A stretch of DNA of 40,006 nucleotides from JBBSEZ01 sp038239195 (GTDB lineage Bacteria > Planctomycetota > Planctomycetia > Gemmatales > Gemmataceae): contig JBBSEZ010000027.1 in NCBI GenBank assembly GCA_038239195.1, positions 1 through 40,006 on the forward strand, read 5' to 3'. A model generated the notes under the pieces. The model was not told where the DNA came from. It saw nothing but the letters and a program-made list of their open reading frames with translations, and did not search any database. Each line of letters opens with the position of its first letter. Positions within the stretch are counted from its first letter, which is position 1. Made by a program: the position numbers and the translations under genes. Below are positions 1-7,772 of this stretch, one piece after another.

Positions 1-97
1 GGGGGGCGGGGCCCCCGCGCGCCCCCCGCCCCCCGCGGCCCCCCCGCCCGCGCGCCGCGCCCGCCCGCCCCCCCCCCCCCCCCCCCCCCCGCCCCCA
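1..97. repeat. G/C-only low-complexity stretch
   Basis: The first 97 bases contain only G and C, including a run of more than 20 C between about 68 and 90. Ordinary sequence begins with an ATTTCTCCC stretch just after it. No gene can be read here. It may be a contig edge or a base-calling artefact, or a genuine hard-to-sequence homopolymer tract upstream of recA; the sequence alone does not decide. Confidence 0.8.
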
Positions 98-192
98 TTT
101 CTCCCGCTGCTAACCTTGTGTGGGGGCCCGGATCGGTTAGACTATCCTTCCAGAAATGACGTGCCCATTTCCCTTTAGCCGCCGAGGATAAC

Positions 193-2997
193 ATGGCCGA
201 ACCGTCCAAGGACCGCGACCGCGACCTGAAGACCGTCCTCCAGCAGATCGAGCGCGACATCGCCAAGGGCGCCATCATGCGCCTGGGCGAAAAAACGCAC
301 CTCAACGTCCCGGGCATTTCGACCGGCTCGCTGGCCCTCGACATCGCCCTGGGCGGGCGCGGCCTGCCGCGCGGGCGCATCACCGAGATCTTCGGCGCCG
401 AGTCGAGCGGTAAGACGACCATCGCCCTCCACGCCGTCGCCAACGCCCAGAAGGCCGGCGGAGTGGCCGCCTACATCGACGCCGAACACGCCCTCGACCC
501 GAGCTGGGCCAAGCGCCTGGGCGTCGATCTGGAAAACCTGCTCGTCAGCCAGCCGGCCAACGCCGAGGAGGCCCTGCGCATCGCCGAGATGCTCACCAAG
601 TCCAACGCCGTGGACATCATCGTCATCGACTCCGTCGCCGCCTTGGTGCCCAAGGTCGAGATCGACGGCGAGATCGGCGACCAGCACATGGGCCTGCTGG
701 CCCGCCTCATGAGCCAGGCGCTGCGCATGCTCAACCCGACCATCGCGCGCACCAGCACCTGCATGATCTTCATCAACCAGATTCGCCAGAAGATCGGCGT
801 GATGTACGGCCCGTCGGAAACGACCTCGGGCGGGCTGGCGCTGAAGTTCTACAGCTCGGTGCGCCTGGAGGTGAAGAAGGGCCCGGCCATCAAGCGGGGC
901 GACGACAACCCCATCGGCACCGAGGTGAAGGTGAAGGTGGTCAAGAACAAGATCGCCCCGCCCTTCCGCCAGGCCGAGTTCCACCTGATGTACGAGGGCG
1001 GCATCAGCCGCGAGGGCGACCTGCTCACGCTCGGGCTGGACGACAAGCTGATCGACAAGAAGGGGAGCTGGCTGTACTACGGCGACGTCGGCCTGGGCAA
1101 CGGGCCGGAGAAGGCCAAGGAGTATCTGCGCGAGAACCCGGCCCTCGCCGAGGAGCTGACGCGCAAGATCCTCGAGAAGCGCGGCCTGCTCAACATGGGC
1201 CTGGCGCCCGTCGAGGATGGGCTGGAGGAAGAGGAGGTGCCCGAGGAGTTGGCCGCGCCGGCGCCCAGCTCGCGCAAGCGATCGGCGGCGGCCAGCGCGG
1301 ACTGTGGGGGCTCGCCGCTTGCGGCATCGCGTTCCGAGAAGACGCGAAGCCGCAAGCGGCGAATGGGCGGCGCCTCATTCTCATCAATTCTTCATGCGCC
1401 CTCTGGAAACGCCCCTCGCTTCGCGGTACAACGATGGCACTCGCTTCCCTTGCCATTGTTCTCCGTACCGAGGGCCCTTCCCATGCGCGGCTTTGGCGCG
1501 CTTGCTCTGCTCGTTCCGCTGCTGACCTGCGGGCAGGCCCAGGCGGAAGGGGCGCGGCTGGCCCGGAGCAAGGAGTTCGAGGCGGCCCTCGAGAAGGCCA
1601 TCGCGACCGCCAGCCCATCCATCGCCTGCATCTACGTCTCGCGCAGCGACGCTTACCACAAGGCGGCGCACTGGGGCGTTGCCCCTCCCGAGGACGCCCC
1701 CGGCCAGCTCGGTCGCTTCGACGCGGCCGCCGCCGCCCTCAAGGTCCCCGCCAAGGCGCGCAACCGCGCCCGCATCCTGCGCGCCATCCGCGACCACGAT
1801 CTGAGCAACCCCGCCACGGTGCCGGAGTCCTACGGCAGTGGGATCGTCGTCGCCGACACCGGCTTGGTGCTCACCAACGCCCACGTCGTCCGCGACGCCA
1901 CCAAGCTCTACGTGCGCCTGTCGGGCCGGCGCGGGAGCTGGGCCGACGTCCACGCCTCCGACCCGCGCAGCGACCTCGCCGTGCTGCGCCTGCTCGACAA
2001 GGTGCCCAACCTCAAGGCGATCAAGCTCGGCGACGCCAACAAAGTGCGCAAAGGCCAGTTCGTCGTCGCCCTGAGCAACGAGTTCGCCCCTGGCTTCCGC
2101 GATGGCGAGCCAACCGCCTCGTGCGGCATCGTCAGCGCCCTGCGCCGCCGGGCCCCCGGCAAGCTCGACGAGAAGGACCTCTCCAAGGTCACCCTCCACC
2201 ACTACGGCACCCTGATCCAGACCGACGGGCGCATCAGCCCCGGCTGTAGCGGCGGGGCCCTCCTCGGGCTGGACGGCGAGGTGTTCGGCCTGACCACCGT
2301 GCTCGCCGGCATCCGCGGGACCGACAGTCCCGGCGCCCAGGCCATTCCCCTCGACGCCGACACGGCGCGCATCGTCGAGGTGCTCAAGCGCGGCGAGGAG
2401 GTCGAGTACGGGTTCCTCGGCATCGTCCTCGACTCGCGGGGCAGGCCCGGCCGCGGGGCACAAGTCTTGCGCACCGCGGCGGGCTCGCCCGCCGAGCGCG
2501 GCGGGCTGCGCAGCGGGGACGTCATCGTGAAGATCAACGGCAGGCCGGTGCGCGAGAACGATGACCTCTTCCTGCTGATCGGCCTCTGCCTGGCGGGGGG
2601 GATGGCGCGCGTCGAGGTCGAGCGCGCCGGCGGCGCGAATCAGACCTTCAACGTGAAGCTGGCGAAGTTCCTCGTTCGGGGACCGATCGTGGCGGCGCGC
2701 CGCCCTCCCGCCCGCGGGGGGCTGCGCGTGGACTATACGAGCATCCTTGCCCAGCGCCCGTTCGCGCTGCGAGAGCGGCGCCCTCCGGCCGGGGTCATCG
2801 TCCGCGAGGTCGTGCCCAACAGCCCCGCCGACAAGGCCCTGCTTCAGCCGGACAAGATCATCACCCACGTCAACGGCAAGCCCGTCCCCTCCCCGGCCGT
2901 CTACTATGAAGAGATGGCCAAGGCGACCGGCCGGGCCACGCTGACCATCCTCGACTCCGAGGGCCGCCCGGAGCGAATCGCCCTCGACCTCAAGTGA
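193..2997 (+). CDS. recA: RecA recombinase, open frame fused in-frame to a secreted protease
   Basis: RecA is the ATP-dependent strand-exchange protein of homologous recombination and the co-protease that triggers LexA cleavage. Residues 1 to about 345 are a complete RecA core. Walker A GAESSGKT lies at residues 68-75, the Walker B region reads DIIVIDSVAALVP, and the L2 loop region reads GPSETTSGGLALKF. The ATG at 193 has GAGG at 184-187. An acidic tail (EEEEVPEEL) and a basic Ser/Ala-rich stretch follow, after which the frame stays open to 2997 because no stop codon precedes a second, unrelated protein that has its own signal peptide (start 1483). The junction, about residues 365-430, looks like translated intergenic DNA and carries a strong hairpin at 1312-1362. 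RecA itself is certain; whether a 934-residue fusion is made, or the recA stop was lost by mutation or sequencing error, is open. Confidence 0.9.
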   Translation: MAEPSKDRDRDLKTVLQQIERDIAKGAIMRLGEKTHLNVPGISTGSLALDIALGGRGLPRGRITEIFGAESSGKTTIALHAVANAQKAGGVAAYIDAEHALDPSWAKRLGVDLENLLVSQPANAEEALRIAEMLTKSNAVDIIVIDSVAALVPKVEIDGEIGDQHMGLLARLMSQALRMLNPTIARTSTCMIFINQIRQKIGVMYGPSETTSGGLALKFYSSVRLEVKKGPAIKRGDDNPIGTEVKVKVVKNKIAPPFRQAEFHLMYEGGISREGDLLTLGLDDKLIDKKGSWLYYGDVGLGNGPEKAKEYLRENPALAEELTRKILEKRGLLNMGLAPVEDGLEEEEVPEELAAPAPSSRKRSAAASADCGGSPLAASRSEKTRSRKRRMGGASFSSILHAPSGNAPRFAVQRWHSLPLPLFSVPRALPMRGFGALALLVPLLTCGQAQAEGARLARSKEFEAALEKAIATASPSIACIYVSRSDAYHKAAHWGVAPPEDAPGQLGRFDAAAAALKVPAKARNRARILRAIRDHDLSNPATVPESYGSGIVVADTGLVLTNAHVVRDATKLYVRLSGRRGSWADVHASDPRSDLAVLRLLDKVPNLKAIKLGDANKVRKGQFVVALSNEFAPGFRDGEPTASCGIVSALRRRAPGKLDEKDLSKVTLHHYGTLIQTDGRISPGCSGGALLGLDGEVFGLTTVLAGIRGTDSPGAQAIPLDADTARIVEVLKRGEEVEYGFLGIVLDSRGRPGRGAQVLRTAAGSPAERGGLRSGDVIVKINGRPVRENDDLFLLIGLCLAGGMARVEVERAGGANQTFNVKLAKFLVRGPIVAARRPPARGGLRVDYTSILAQRPFALRERRPPAGVIVREVVPNSPADKALLQPDKIITHVNGKPVPSPAVYYEEMAKATGRATLTILDSEGRPERIALDLK
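1312..1362. repeat. Hairpin between recA and the protease
   Basis: A perfect 14-bp inverted repeat (TCGCCGCTTGCGGC at 1312-1325, its complement at 1349-1362) is extended inward by a second partial stem (TCGCGT / ACGCGA). It lies where a recA terminator would be expected, but no clear T tract follows. It is translated in the fused frame, which supports the view that this part was originally intergenic. Confidence 0.7.
1483..2997 (+). CDS. Secreted trypsin-like serine protease with PDZ domains (HtrA/DegP type)
   Basis: A probable separate gene inside the open frame that begins at recA. From the ATG at 1483 it would be 504 residues, starting with a signal peptide (MRGFGALALLVPLLTCGQAQA). The chymotrypsin-fold triad is visible: His134 in TNAHVV, Asp164 in SDLAVLRL and Ser256 in PGCSGGALL. 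Two PDZ-like segments follow: one with FLGIVLDSRG then AERGGLRSGDVIVKINGRPV, the second near the C terminus with GVIVREVVPNSPADKALLQPDKI. Proteins of this build degrade misfolded or regulatory proteins in the cell envelope. No good ribosome-binding site precedes 1483 (GAGGGCCC about 10 bases upstream is weak), so translation might depend on read-through from recA. The downstream sugar-phosphate isomerase-like gene starts almost at once. Confidence 0.8.
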   Translation: MRGFGALALLVPLLTCGQAQAEGARLARSKEFEAALEKAIATASPSIACIYVSRSDAYHKAAHWGVAPPEDAPGQLGRFDAAAAALKVPAKARNRARILRAIRDHDLSNPATVPESYGSGIVVADTGLVLTNAHVVRDATKLYVRLSGRRGSWADVHASDPRSDLAVLRLLDKVPNLKAIKLGDANKVRKGQFVVALSNEFAPGFRDGEPTASCGIVSALRRRAPGKLDEKDLSKVTLHHYGTLIQTDGRISPGCSGGALLGLDGEVFGLTTVLAGIRGTDSPGAQAIPLDADTARIVEVLKRGEEVEYGFLGIVLDSRGRPGRGAQVLRTAAGSPAERGGLRSGDVIVKINGRPVRENDDLFLLIGLCLAGGMARVEVERAGGANQTFNVKLAKFLVRGPIVAARRPPARGGLRVDYTSILAQRPFALRERRPPAGVIVREVVPNSPADKALLQPDKIITHVNGKPVPSPAVYYEEMAKATGRATLTILDSEGRPERIALDLK

Positions 2998-3008
2998 GCC
3001 GCGTTCCC

Positions 3009-3827
3009 ATGCGCTACGCCATCTGCAACGAGACCTTCGAGGGCTGGGACCACGCCCGCGTCTGCCAGTTCGTCGCCGGCCTCGGCTACCTGGGGCTGGA
3101 GATCGCTCCCTTCACTCTCGCCCCGCGAATCACCGACGTCTCTCCCGAGCGCCGCCGCGAGTTGCGGGCCCTCGCCGAGGATTGTGGGCTGAAGCTGATC
3201 GGCCTGCACTGGCTGCTGGCGAAAACGACGGGGCTCCAGCTCACCTCGGCCGACGCGACGGTGCGCCAGGCCACGGCCGACTACCTCGTCGAGCTGGCCC
3301 GCTGTGCCCGCGACCTGGGCGGCGACCTCCTCGTGTTCGGGTCGCCGGCCCAGAGGCGCATCCCGGCTCACGCCACCCTCGTCCAGGCGACCGAGTGGGC
3401 CATCGACACCTTCGAGCGCGCGTCCAACGGCCTGGCGGAGACGGGCGTCAAGGTGTGCGTCGAGCCGCTGTCTCCGCCCGACGCCGACTTCCTCAACACC
3501 GCCGGCGAAGCGGTCGAACTGATCCGCCGGCTCGCCAACCCGCATTTCGTGCTGCACCTCGACGTCAAGGCGATGGCCACGGAGGAGGCGACGGCGCCGG
3601 AATTGATTCGCAAGCACGCCGCGGGCCTCGGGCACTTCCACGCCAACGACCCCAACCTGCGCGGGCCCGGCTTCGGCAAGACCGACTTCGTGCCGATCTT
3701 CCAGGCGCTCAAGGAGGTCGGCTACGCAGGGTGGACGTCGGTCGAGGTCTTCGACTACAAGCCCGATCCCGAGACGATCGCGCGCGAGAGCATCCGCTAC
3801 CTGCGCGAGTGCGAGGCGAAGGCCTGA
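3009..3827 (+). CDS. Sugar phosphate isomerase/epimerase family protein (AP endonuclease 2 fold)
   Basis: A TIM-barrel protein of the xylose isomerase-like / AP endonuclease family 2 superfamily, 272 residues from the ATG at 3009. Supporting motifs are the family-like start MRYAICNETFEGW, the metal-binding-type strands VCVEPLSP and LHLDVKAM, GHFHANDPN in the barrel, and the closing WTSVEVFDYKPDP. Such proteins isomerise or epimerise sugars or cyclitols using a divalent metal; the substrate cannot be told. An alternative GTG start at 2994 overlaps the preceding stop as GTGA and would add five residues (MSRVP). I prefer the ATG because the family usually begins at this point, although neither start has a strong ribosome-binding site. 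It probably shares a transcript with the protease. Confidence 0.85.
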   Translation: MRYAICNETFEGWDHARVCQFVAGLGYLGLEIAPFTLAPRITDVSPERRRELRALAEDCGLKLIGLHWLLAKTTGLQLTSADATVRQATADYLVELARCARDLGGDLLVFGSPAQRRIPAHATLVQATEWAIDTFERASNGLAETGVKVCVEPLSPPDADFLNTAGEAVELIRRLANPHFVLHLDVKAMATEEATAPELIRKHAAGLGHFHANDPNLRGPGFGKTDFVPIFQALKEVGYAGWTSVEVFDYKPDPETIARESIRYLRECEAKA

Positions 3828-3907
3828 CCTCGCGTTGACTTTCCCCAGCCCCCCCGATTACCCTCGTCTTTGCAAGCCTCATTGCGCTGCCAACGGAGGG
3901 CAGGCCC

Positions 3908-4702
3908 ATGCCAGGCCTCGAAGAGAAGTTGATCTGGGAGAGCTATTCCGACTGGGCGCGGCGGGGCGACGAGTGGTCGGCCGCGTGGGGCGGGGTGGCG
4001 ATGCAGTGGCATCGCACCCTTCTGCCGCGCCTGTGGCCCTTCCTCCCCGCCGGCACCATCCTGGAGATTTCGCCCGGGCTGGGGCGCTGGACGCAGTGGC
4101 TGGAGCCCCTTTGCGACCGCCTCCACCTGGTCGATCGTTCCGAGGGCTGCCTCGACGCCTGCCGGCGCCGCTTCGCCGATCGGGACCACTTAGCCTATCA
4201 CGTCAACGACGGCAAATCGCTCGACGCGATCGGCGACGAGTCGATCGACTTCGCCTTCAGCTTCGATGCGCTGGTCCACGCCGAGGGCGAGGTGATCCGC
4301 TCTTACGTCGGCGGGCTGGCGCGCACGTTGCGCCGCGATGGCGTCGCCTTCCTCCACCACTCCAACCTCGGCGAACACGCCCCCGGCGACAGGCGGTGGG
4401 CCCGTCTGCCGTTCGGGAAGTGGGCGCAGAAATGGCTGGGGCGCGACGAGGGGGCGCGGCAGGGGCGGGCGCCGTGCGTGTCGGCGTCGCTGGTGCGGCA
4501 GTGGATCGACGAGGCGGGGCTGTGCTGCGTCTCGCAGGAGCTCGTCAACTGGGGATCGCGGCGACTCCTCGACTGCTTCACCGTGCTGACGCCCCGCGAG
4601 TCGCGCTGGGCGAGGCCGACGCGCGTGGTGCGCAACGGCAAGTTCATGGACGAGGTGGCCGACGCCGGCCGGCTGGCGGCGTGCTACGTCGGGCCCGCTT
4701 AG
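3908..4702 (+). CDS. Class I SAM-dependent methyltransferase
   Basis: A 264-residue Rossmann-fold methyltransferase. Motif I reads TILEISPGLGRWTQWL, the acidic residue ending strand 2 is in LHLVDRSEGCLDAC, motif-II/III-like segments are DFAFSFDALVHAEGE and RTLRRDGVAFLHHSN. The pattern is that of methyltransferases acting on small molecules or sugars; the substrate is unknown. The start is well supported by GGAGGG at 3895-3900, seven bases before the ATG. It stands alone, with an 80-base gap from the isomerase-like gene. It could be a nucleotide-sugar or lipid methyltransferase, but nothing adjacent points to a pathway. Confidence 0.85.
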   Translation: MPGLEEKLIWESYSDWARRGDEWSAAWGGVAMQWHRTLLPRLWPFLPAGTILEISPGLGRWTQWLEPLCDRLHLVDRSEGCLDACRRRFADRDHLAYHVNDGKSLDAIGDESIDFAFSFDALVHAEGEVIRSYVGGLARTLRRDGVAFLHHSNLGEHAPGDRRWARLPFGKWAQKWLGRDEGARQGRAPCVSASLVRQWIDEAGLCCVSQELVNWGSRRLLDCFTVLTPRESRWARPTRVVRNGKFMDEVADAGRLAACYVGPA

Positions 4703-4727
4703 CGAGGAGGGGCCGCGGGGCAAGGGC

Positions 4728-4756
4728 TTGCTTCCTGCCAACCGACTACTTACATT
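4728..4756 (+). promoter_or_regulatory. Candidate sigma-70-like promoter for the GAF pair
   Basis: TTGCTT (4728-4733) and TACATT (4751-4756) are separated by 17 bases, about 75 bases before the ATG at 4832. The match is 3/6 and 4/6 to the bacterial housekeeping consensus, so this is a weak candidate. A short inverted repeat (ACCCCT / AGGGGT) follows at about 4765-4791. Confidence 0.25.
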
Positions 4757-4831
4757 GATTCCCACCCCTCCACAATTCATTCTTTAGGGGTAGGTACTGG
4801 GGGGCCCTGCACTGCTGCGAGCGAGCCGCCC

Positions 4832-5614
4832 ATGGCGCTTTGGCCGGTAAGGTCCTGGACCAGATGGGACGTTCCAGACCTCTTGGAGTACTCTTTTGCG
4901 CTGGCTGGCACTGGCCTGGGTGTCTGGGCTGCTCTCGCGGAACACGGCCAGAAGACCCTCCCGGCGGCCCTCGCCGCCACGGCGGGCGCCTTCACCCTGA
5001 CCGCGAAAGCCGTCTCGAAGCACCTTGAGAAAAAGTTGAAGGAAGAGAAGGAAAAACAGGCGCGAGACGTGTCGAGAGTGGCCGTGAAAGTCATCTTGGA
5101 TCAGATGCGCGAGGAGTATTTTTCGACCGAGGCCGGCGATGAAAAATACAAGCACCGGGCAACTTTGTTCGCCTGCGAGGGGCCTGACAGTCGGAGCGGC
5201 GTGGGGAAGCACCTGGCAATATTCGCCCGGTCGGGCGTCCATCTCGACTCGCCTCGCACCTGGCCTCTGGACGATAACCACCCGGAGGGGTGCCGCGGCG
5301 TTGCCGGCAAGATTTGGTATCACAACATTACGGACATCAAAACGGCTGAATGCGCCTGGCCATCGGACGACAACCTTCTCGAAAAGGCCCGCTACGCGGA
5401 GAGTTTAGAGATAACCGTCGCCGAAGCGGAGAAGTTGAACGTGAAGTCGCGTGCGTTCGCCGGTGCGCCGATTGTGGTCGGTGGCCGGAAGTGGGGCGTC
5501 CTCCTTCTGGACAGTCTCAAGGACGGGCTCATCGCCGACACTCCGCACAAAAAGGGGCTGTTGAACCGCTACACGCAACTGCTCGGCCGCATCCTGACGG
5601 AGACAGGGGCATGA
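4832..5614 (+). CDS. Membrane-anchored GAF-like domain protein
   Basis: A 260-residue protein not assignable to a named family. Residues about 18-60 contain two hydrophobic segments (YSFALAGTGLGVWAALA and LAATAGAFTLTAKAV), then a charged helix (about 62-100, rich in K/E, probable coiled coil). The C-terminal 150 residues resemble a GAF sensor: GVAGKIWYHN, then SRAFAGAPIVVGGRKWGVLLLDS, the typical late GAF strands. It would therefore be a membrane-tethered cytoplasmic ligand sensor. It has no attached kinase or cyclase output domain. Its stop overlaps the start of the next gene as ATGA, so the two are translationally coupled. Base composition is lower than its neighbours (32 of 60 G+C at 5041-5100 by hand count, against 49 of 60 at 6301-6360), which suggests acquisition by transfer. 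The start lacks a clear Shine-Dalgarno sequence. Confidence 0.6.
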   Translation: MALWPVRSWTRWDVPDLLEYSFALAGTGLGVWAALAEHGQKTLPAALAATAGAFTLTAKAVSKHLEKKLKEEKEKQARDVSRVAVKVILDQMREEYFSTEAGDEKYKHRATLFACEGPDSRSGVGKHLAIFARSGVHLDSPRTWPLDDNHPEGCRGVAGKIWYHNITDIKTAECAWPSDDNLLEKARYAESLEITVAEAEKLNVKSRAFAGAPIVVGGRKWGVLLLDSLKDGLIADTPHKKGLLNRYTQLLGRILTETGA

Positions 5615-6036
5615 CCACGCACATTCTGGACCCGAACCGGGTCAACGAACTGGAGCCGTCCGAAGGAGATGAGCGGAACAAGGTGATGCTTTCGCCGTTC
5701 GCCATCCCCCGGTCGGTTTCTGTGGATTTCGACGGAGGCCGGGTGTCCGCGATTCGGTTCCAGTATAGCGGGGGTGAACAAGGGCAAGGGCCCGAGCCGC
5801 TCGACGCCCGCAACGACCCGGAGGTAGTGGTTCGGATCAGCATGCCCACCGAAAAGGTCTTGGAGTTAACCTTCAGCCCTCCCGTGAGGATCCTGGACCT
5901 CACGGGCGTCGCGGAACGACTTGAAACGTGCGCGGCGCGAATCCTCAGCAAAGCGAAGAGGCTCAGTTATCGGATGACTGCAAGCATCTTGCCCGAACTG
6001 GCTCGCCTGACCGGCGACCTCCCCGAAACGGCCTGA
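5611..6036 (+). CDS. Uncharacterised protein coupled to the GAF protein
   Basis: 141 residues starting MTTHILDPNRVNEL at the ATG that overlaps the previous stop (ATGA). No signal peptide or membrane segment. The middle is beta-strand-like (SVSVDFDGGRVSAIRFQYS, VVVRISMPTEKVLELTF), ending in an alpha-helical segment (RLETCAARILSKAKRLSYRM). I do not recognise a family. The coupling with the GAF-like membrane protein suggests that the two act together, for instance as sensor and cytoplasmic partner; that is inference from gene order only. GC content is again lower than in the flanking genes. Confidence 0.55.
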   Translation: MTTHILDPNRVNELEPSEGDERNKVMLSPFAIPRSVSVDFDGGRVSAIRFQYSGGEQGQGPEPLDARNDPEVVVRISMPTEKVLELTFSPPVRILDLTGVAERLETCAARILSKAKRLSYRMTASILPELARLTGDLPETA

Positions 6037-6237
6037 TCGGCCCGGCTTCCCTTTCAGACATGAGCCCACAGAAAGGGTCGGGCTGCTTCTCTGTGCATCA
6101 GAGAACAGCAGAACCTCCGGCTGTGCCTCCCCCATCCCGATGCTATTCCCCTGCCGATCCTACTCGCCTTGCCGCCTCGCGCCGGTCGGCGTAGCATCCC
6201 GGAGCGGTCCCTCGTCCCATCCAGGAGGCCCTCTATC

Positions 6238-7656
6238 ATGGCCCGTTCCGTCTTCGCCGTCTTCCTCGCCGGGCTGACCGCCCTGCCGTTCGCCCTGTCG
6301 CGGCCCCTCCCGGTCCCGGACCGCCTCGAGGCCGGCTTCGGCGAGGCCGACGTCACCCCCAAGGTGGGCGGCAAGAAGCCCGTGTACCTGGCCGGCTTCG
6401 GCCGCAACCGGATCGCCACTGGCGTTCACGACCCTCTCTTCGCCCGCGCCGTCGTCCTCCGCCACGGCAAGACGAAGATCGCCCTCGTCTCGGTGGACGT
6501 CGTGGGGCTGTTCCTCGCCAGCGTGGAGCGCGTGCGCGCCAAACTGCCCGGCCTCGCTTACGTCCTCGTCAGCAGCACCCACAGTCACGATGGCCCCGAT
6601 ACGATGGGGCTGTGGGGGCCGAGCCTCTTCCAGAGCGGAGTCGATCCCGATTACCTCGCCTTTCTCGAGAAGCAGATCGTCAAGGCGGTACAGGCGGCCG
6701 ACGGGGCTCGGAAACCTGTCGTCGCCCGCATCGGCAAGGCCCGGACGCCCGAGTTGCTGCACGACAACCGGCTGCCCCTCGTGCTTCACGACGAACTGGT
6801 GGCCCTCTCCTTTCACGACCCGAAAAGCAAGAAGGCGCTGGGGCTGGTCGTGCAGTGGAACGTCCACCCCGAAGTGCTGGGTGGCAAGAACACGCTCATC
6901 AGCAGCGACCACGTCGGGCCCACGGTCAACTACCTCAAGGCGAAGCACGGCTGTCCCGTCGTCTACCTCACGGGCACCGTCGGCGGGCTGATGACCTCCC
7001 TCAAGGTGCCGATCAAGAGCAAGGCGGGGAAGGCCCTCGCCGATGGCACCTTCGAGAAGGCCGAGCGCTACGGCGAACTGCTCGGCGAGGTCGCCGACAA
7101 GGCGCTCGAGGGGAGCAAGGCCGTTCGCTTGACGCCCCTGGAGGCCCGGAGCAAGGCGGTCTACCTGCCGCTGGCCAATCGGCTCTACCTGGCGGCGCGA
7201 CAGGTCGGCGTCTTCGACCGCGAGGCCTATTTGTGGAAAGACGACCCGTACAAGGCCACGCCGGTCAAGAAGATCGAGCCGAAGAAGAAGTACTGCCTCC
7301 GCACGGAGATCGCCCATCTTCGGCTGGGGGAGCTGGACGTGGCGGCCATCCCCGGCGAGATCTATCCCGAACTGGTGCTGGACCAGGTGCAAGACCCGCC
7401 CGACCCGGGGGCCGACTTCCCGACGGCGCCGAAGGAGCCGGGCATCTACAAGCAGATGCGCGGCCCCTACCGGATGCTGATCGGGCTGGCCAACGACGAG
7501 ATCGGCTACGTGATCCCGAAGCGACAGTGGGACGAGAAACCGCCGTTCTGCTATGGGCGGAAGGAAGCGCAGTACGGGGAAGGGAACAGTCTCGGGCCCG
7601 ATACGGCCCCGATCCTCTGCAAGGCGTTCGCGAAGCTGGTGACGGAGAAGAAATGA
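6238..7656 (+). CDS. Secreted neutral/alkaline ceramidase-like protein
   Basis: A 472-residue protein with a signal peptide (MARSVFAVFLAGLTALPFAL) and a neutral ceramidase N-terminal-type domain: EAGFGEADVTPKVGG at the mature N terminus, DPLFARAVVLRHGKTKIALVS, and the metal-binding-type motif STHSHDGPD. Family members hydrolyse N-acyl bonds (ceramide) with a zinc centre, but many planctomycete copies are of unknown substrate and lack the C-terminal immunoglobulin-like domain; this one is also short (ceramidases are commonly near 650-700 residues). The start is decided by AGGAGG at 6223-6228, nine bases before the ATG; a longer in-frame extension begins at 6169 but lacks coding character. It converges with the lipoprotein gene across two hairpins. 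Confidence 0.8.
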   Translation: MARSVFAVFLAGLTALPFALSRPLPVPDRLEAGFGEADVTPKVGGKKPVYLAGFGRNRIATGVHDPLFARAVVLRHGKTKIALVSVDVVGLFLASVERVRAKLPGLAYVLVSSTHSHDGPDTMGLWGPSLFQSGVDPDYLAFLEKQIVKAVQAADGARKPVVARIGKARTPELLHDNRLPLVLHDELVALSFHDPKSKKALGLVVQWNVHPEVLGGKNTLISSDHVGPTVNYLKAKHGCPVVYLTGTVGGLMTSLKVPIKSKAGKALADGTFEKAERYGELLGEVADKALEGSKAVRLTPLEARSKAVYLPLANRLYLAARQVGVFDREAYLWKDDPYKATPVKKIEPKKKYCLRTEIAHLRLGELDVAAIPGEIYPELVLDQVQDPPDPGADFPTAPKEPGIYKQMRGPYRMLIGLANDEIGYVIPKRQWDEKPPFCYGRKEAQYGEGNSLGPDTAPILCKAFAKLVTEKK

Positions 7657-7658
7657 GC

Positions 7659-7733
7659 GGAGCGCTCATCCGCCCGTAACATCAGCGAGGGCAAGCCCCT
7701 TCCTCGCCGACGCTCCGGGCGGATGAGCGCTCC
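7659..7733. terminator. Long hairpin between convergent genes
   Basis: A perfect 18-bp inverted repeat (arms 7659-7676 and 7716-7733, GGAGCGCTCATCCGCCCG and complement) with a second inner stem (GCGAGG / CCTCGC) lies directly after the stop of the ceramidase-like gene. It may end transcription from either side, although no T tract is seen. The self-complementary AGCGCT core and length suggest a dispersed palindromic repeat rather than a simple terminator. Confidence 0.6.
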
Positions 7734-7740
7734 GGTTGCT

Positions 7741-7768
7741 GTGGGACAGCCATTCTAGCCTGTCCCAC
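7741..7768. terminator. Second hairpin between convergent genes
   Basis: GTGGGACAG at 7741-7749 pairs with CTGTCCCAC at 7760-7768 around a 10-base loop containing CATTCTAG. It lies five bases beyond the end of the lipoprotein gene on the minus strand. Likely a bidirectional transcription end or a small repeat; no T tract is seen. Confidence 0.5.
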
Positions 7769-7772
7769 GGGG

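Noticed and set aside
100..192. LexA/SOS box and promoter upstream of recA
   Set aside because: No recognisable operator and only a TTGTGT/TATCCT pair with a 21-base spacer, too long to claim.
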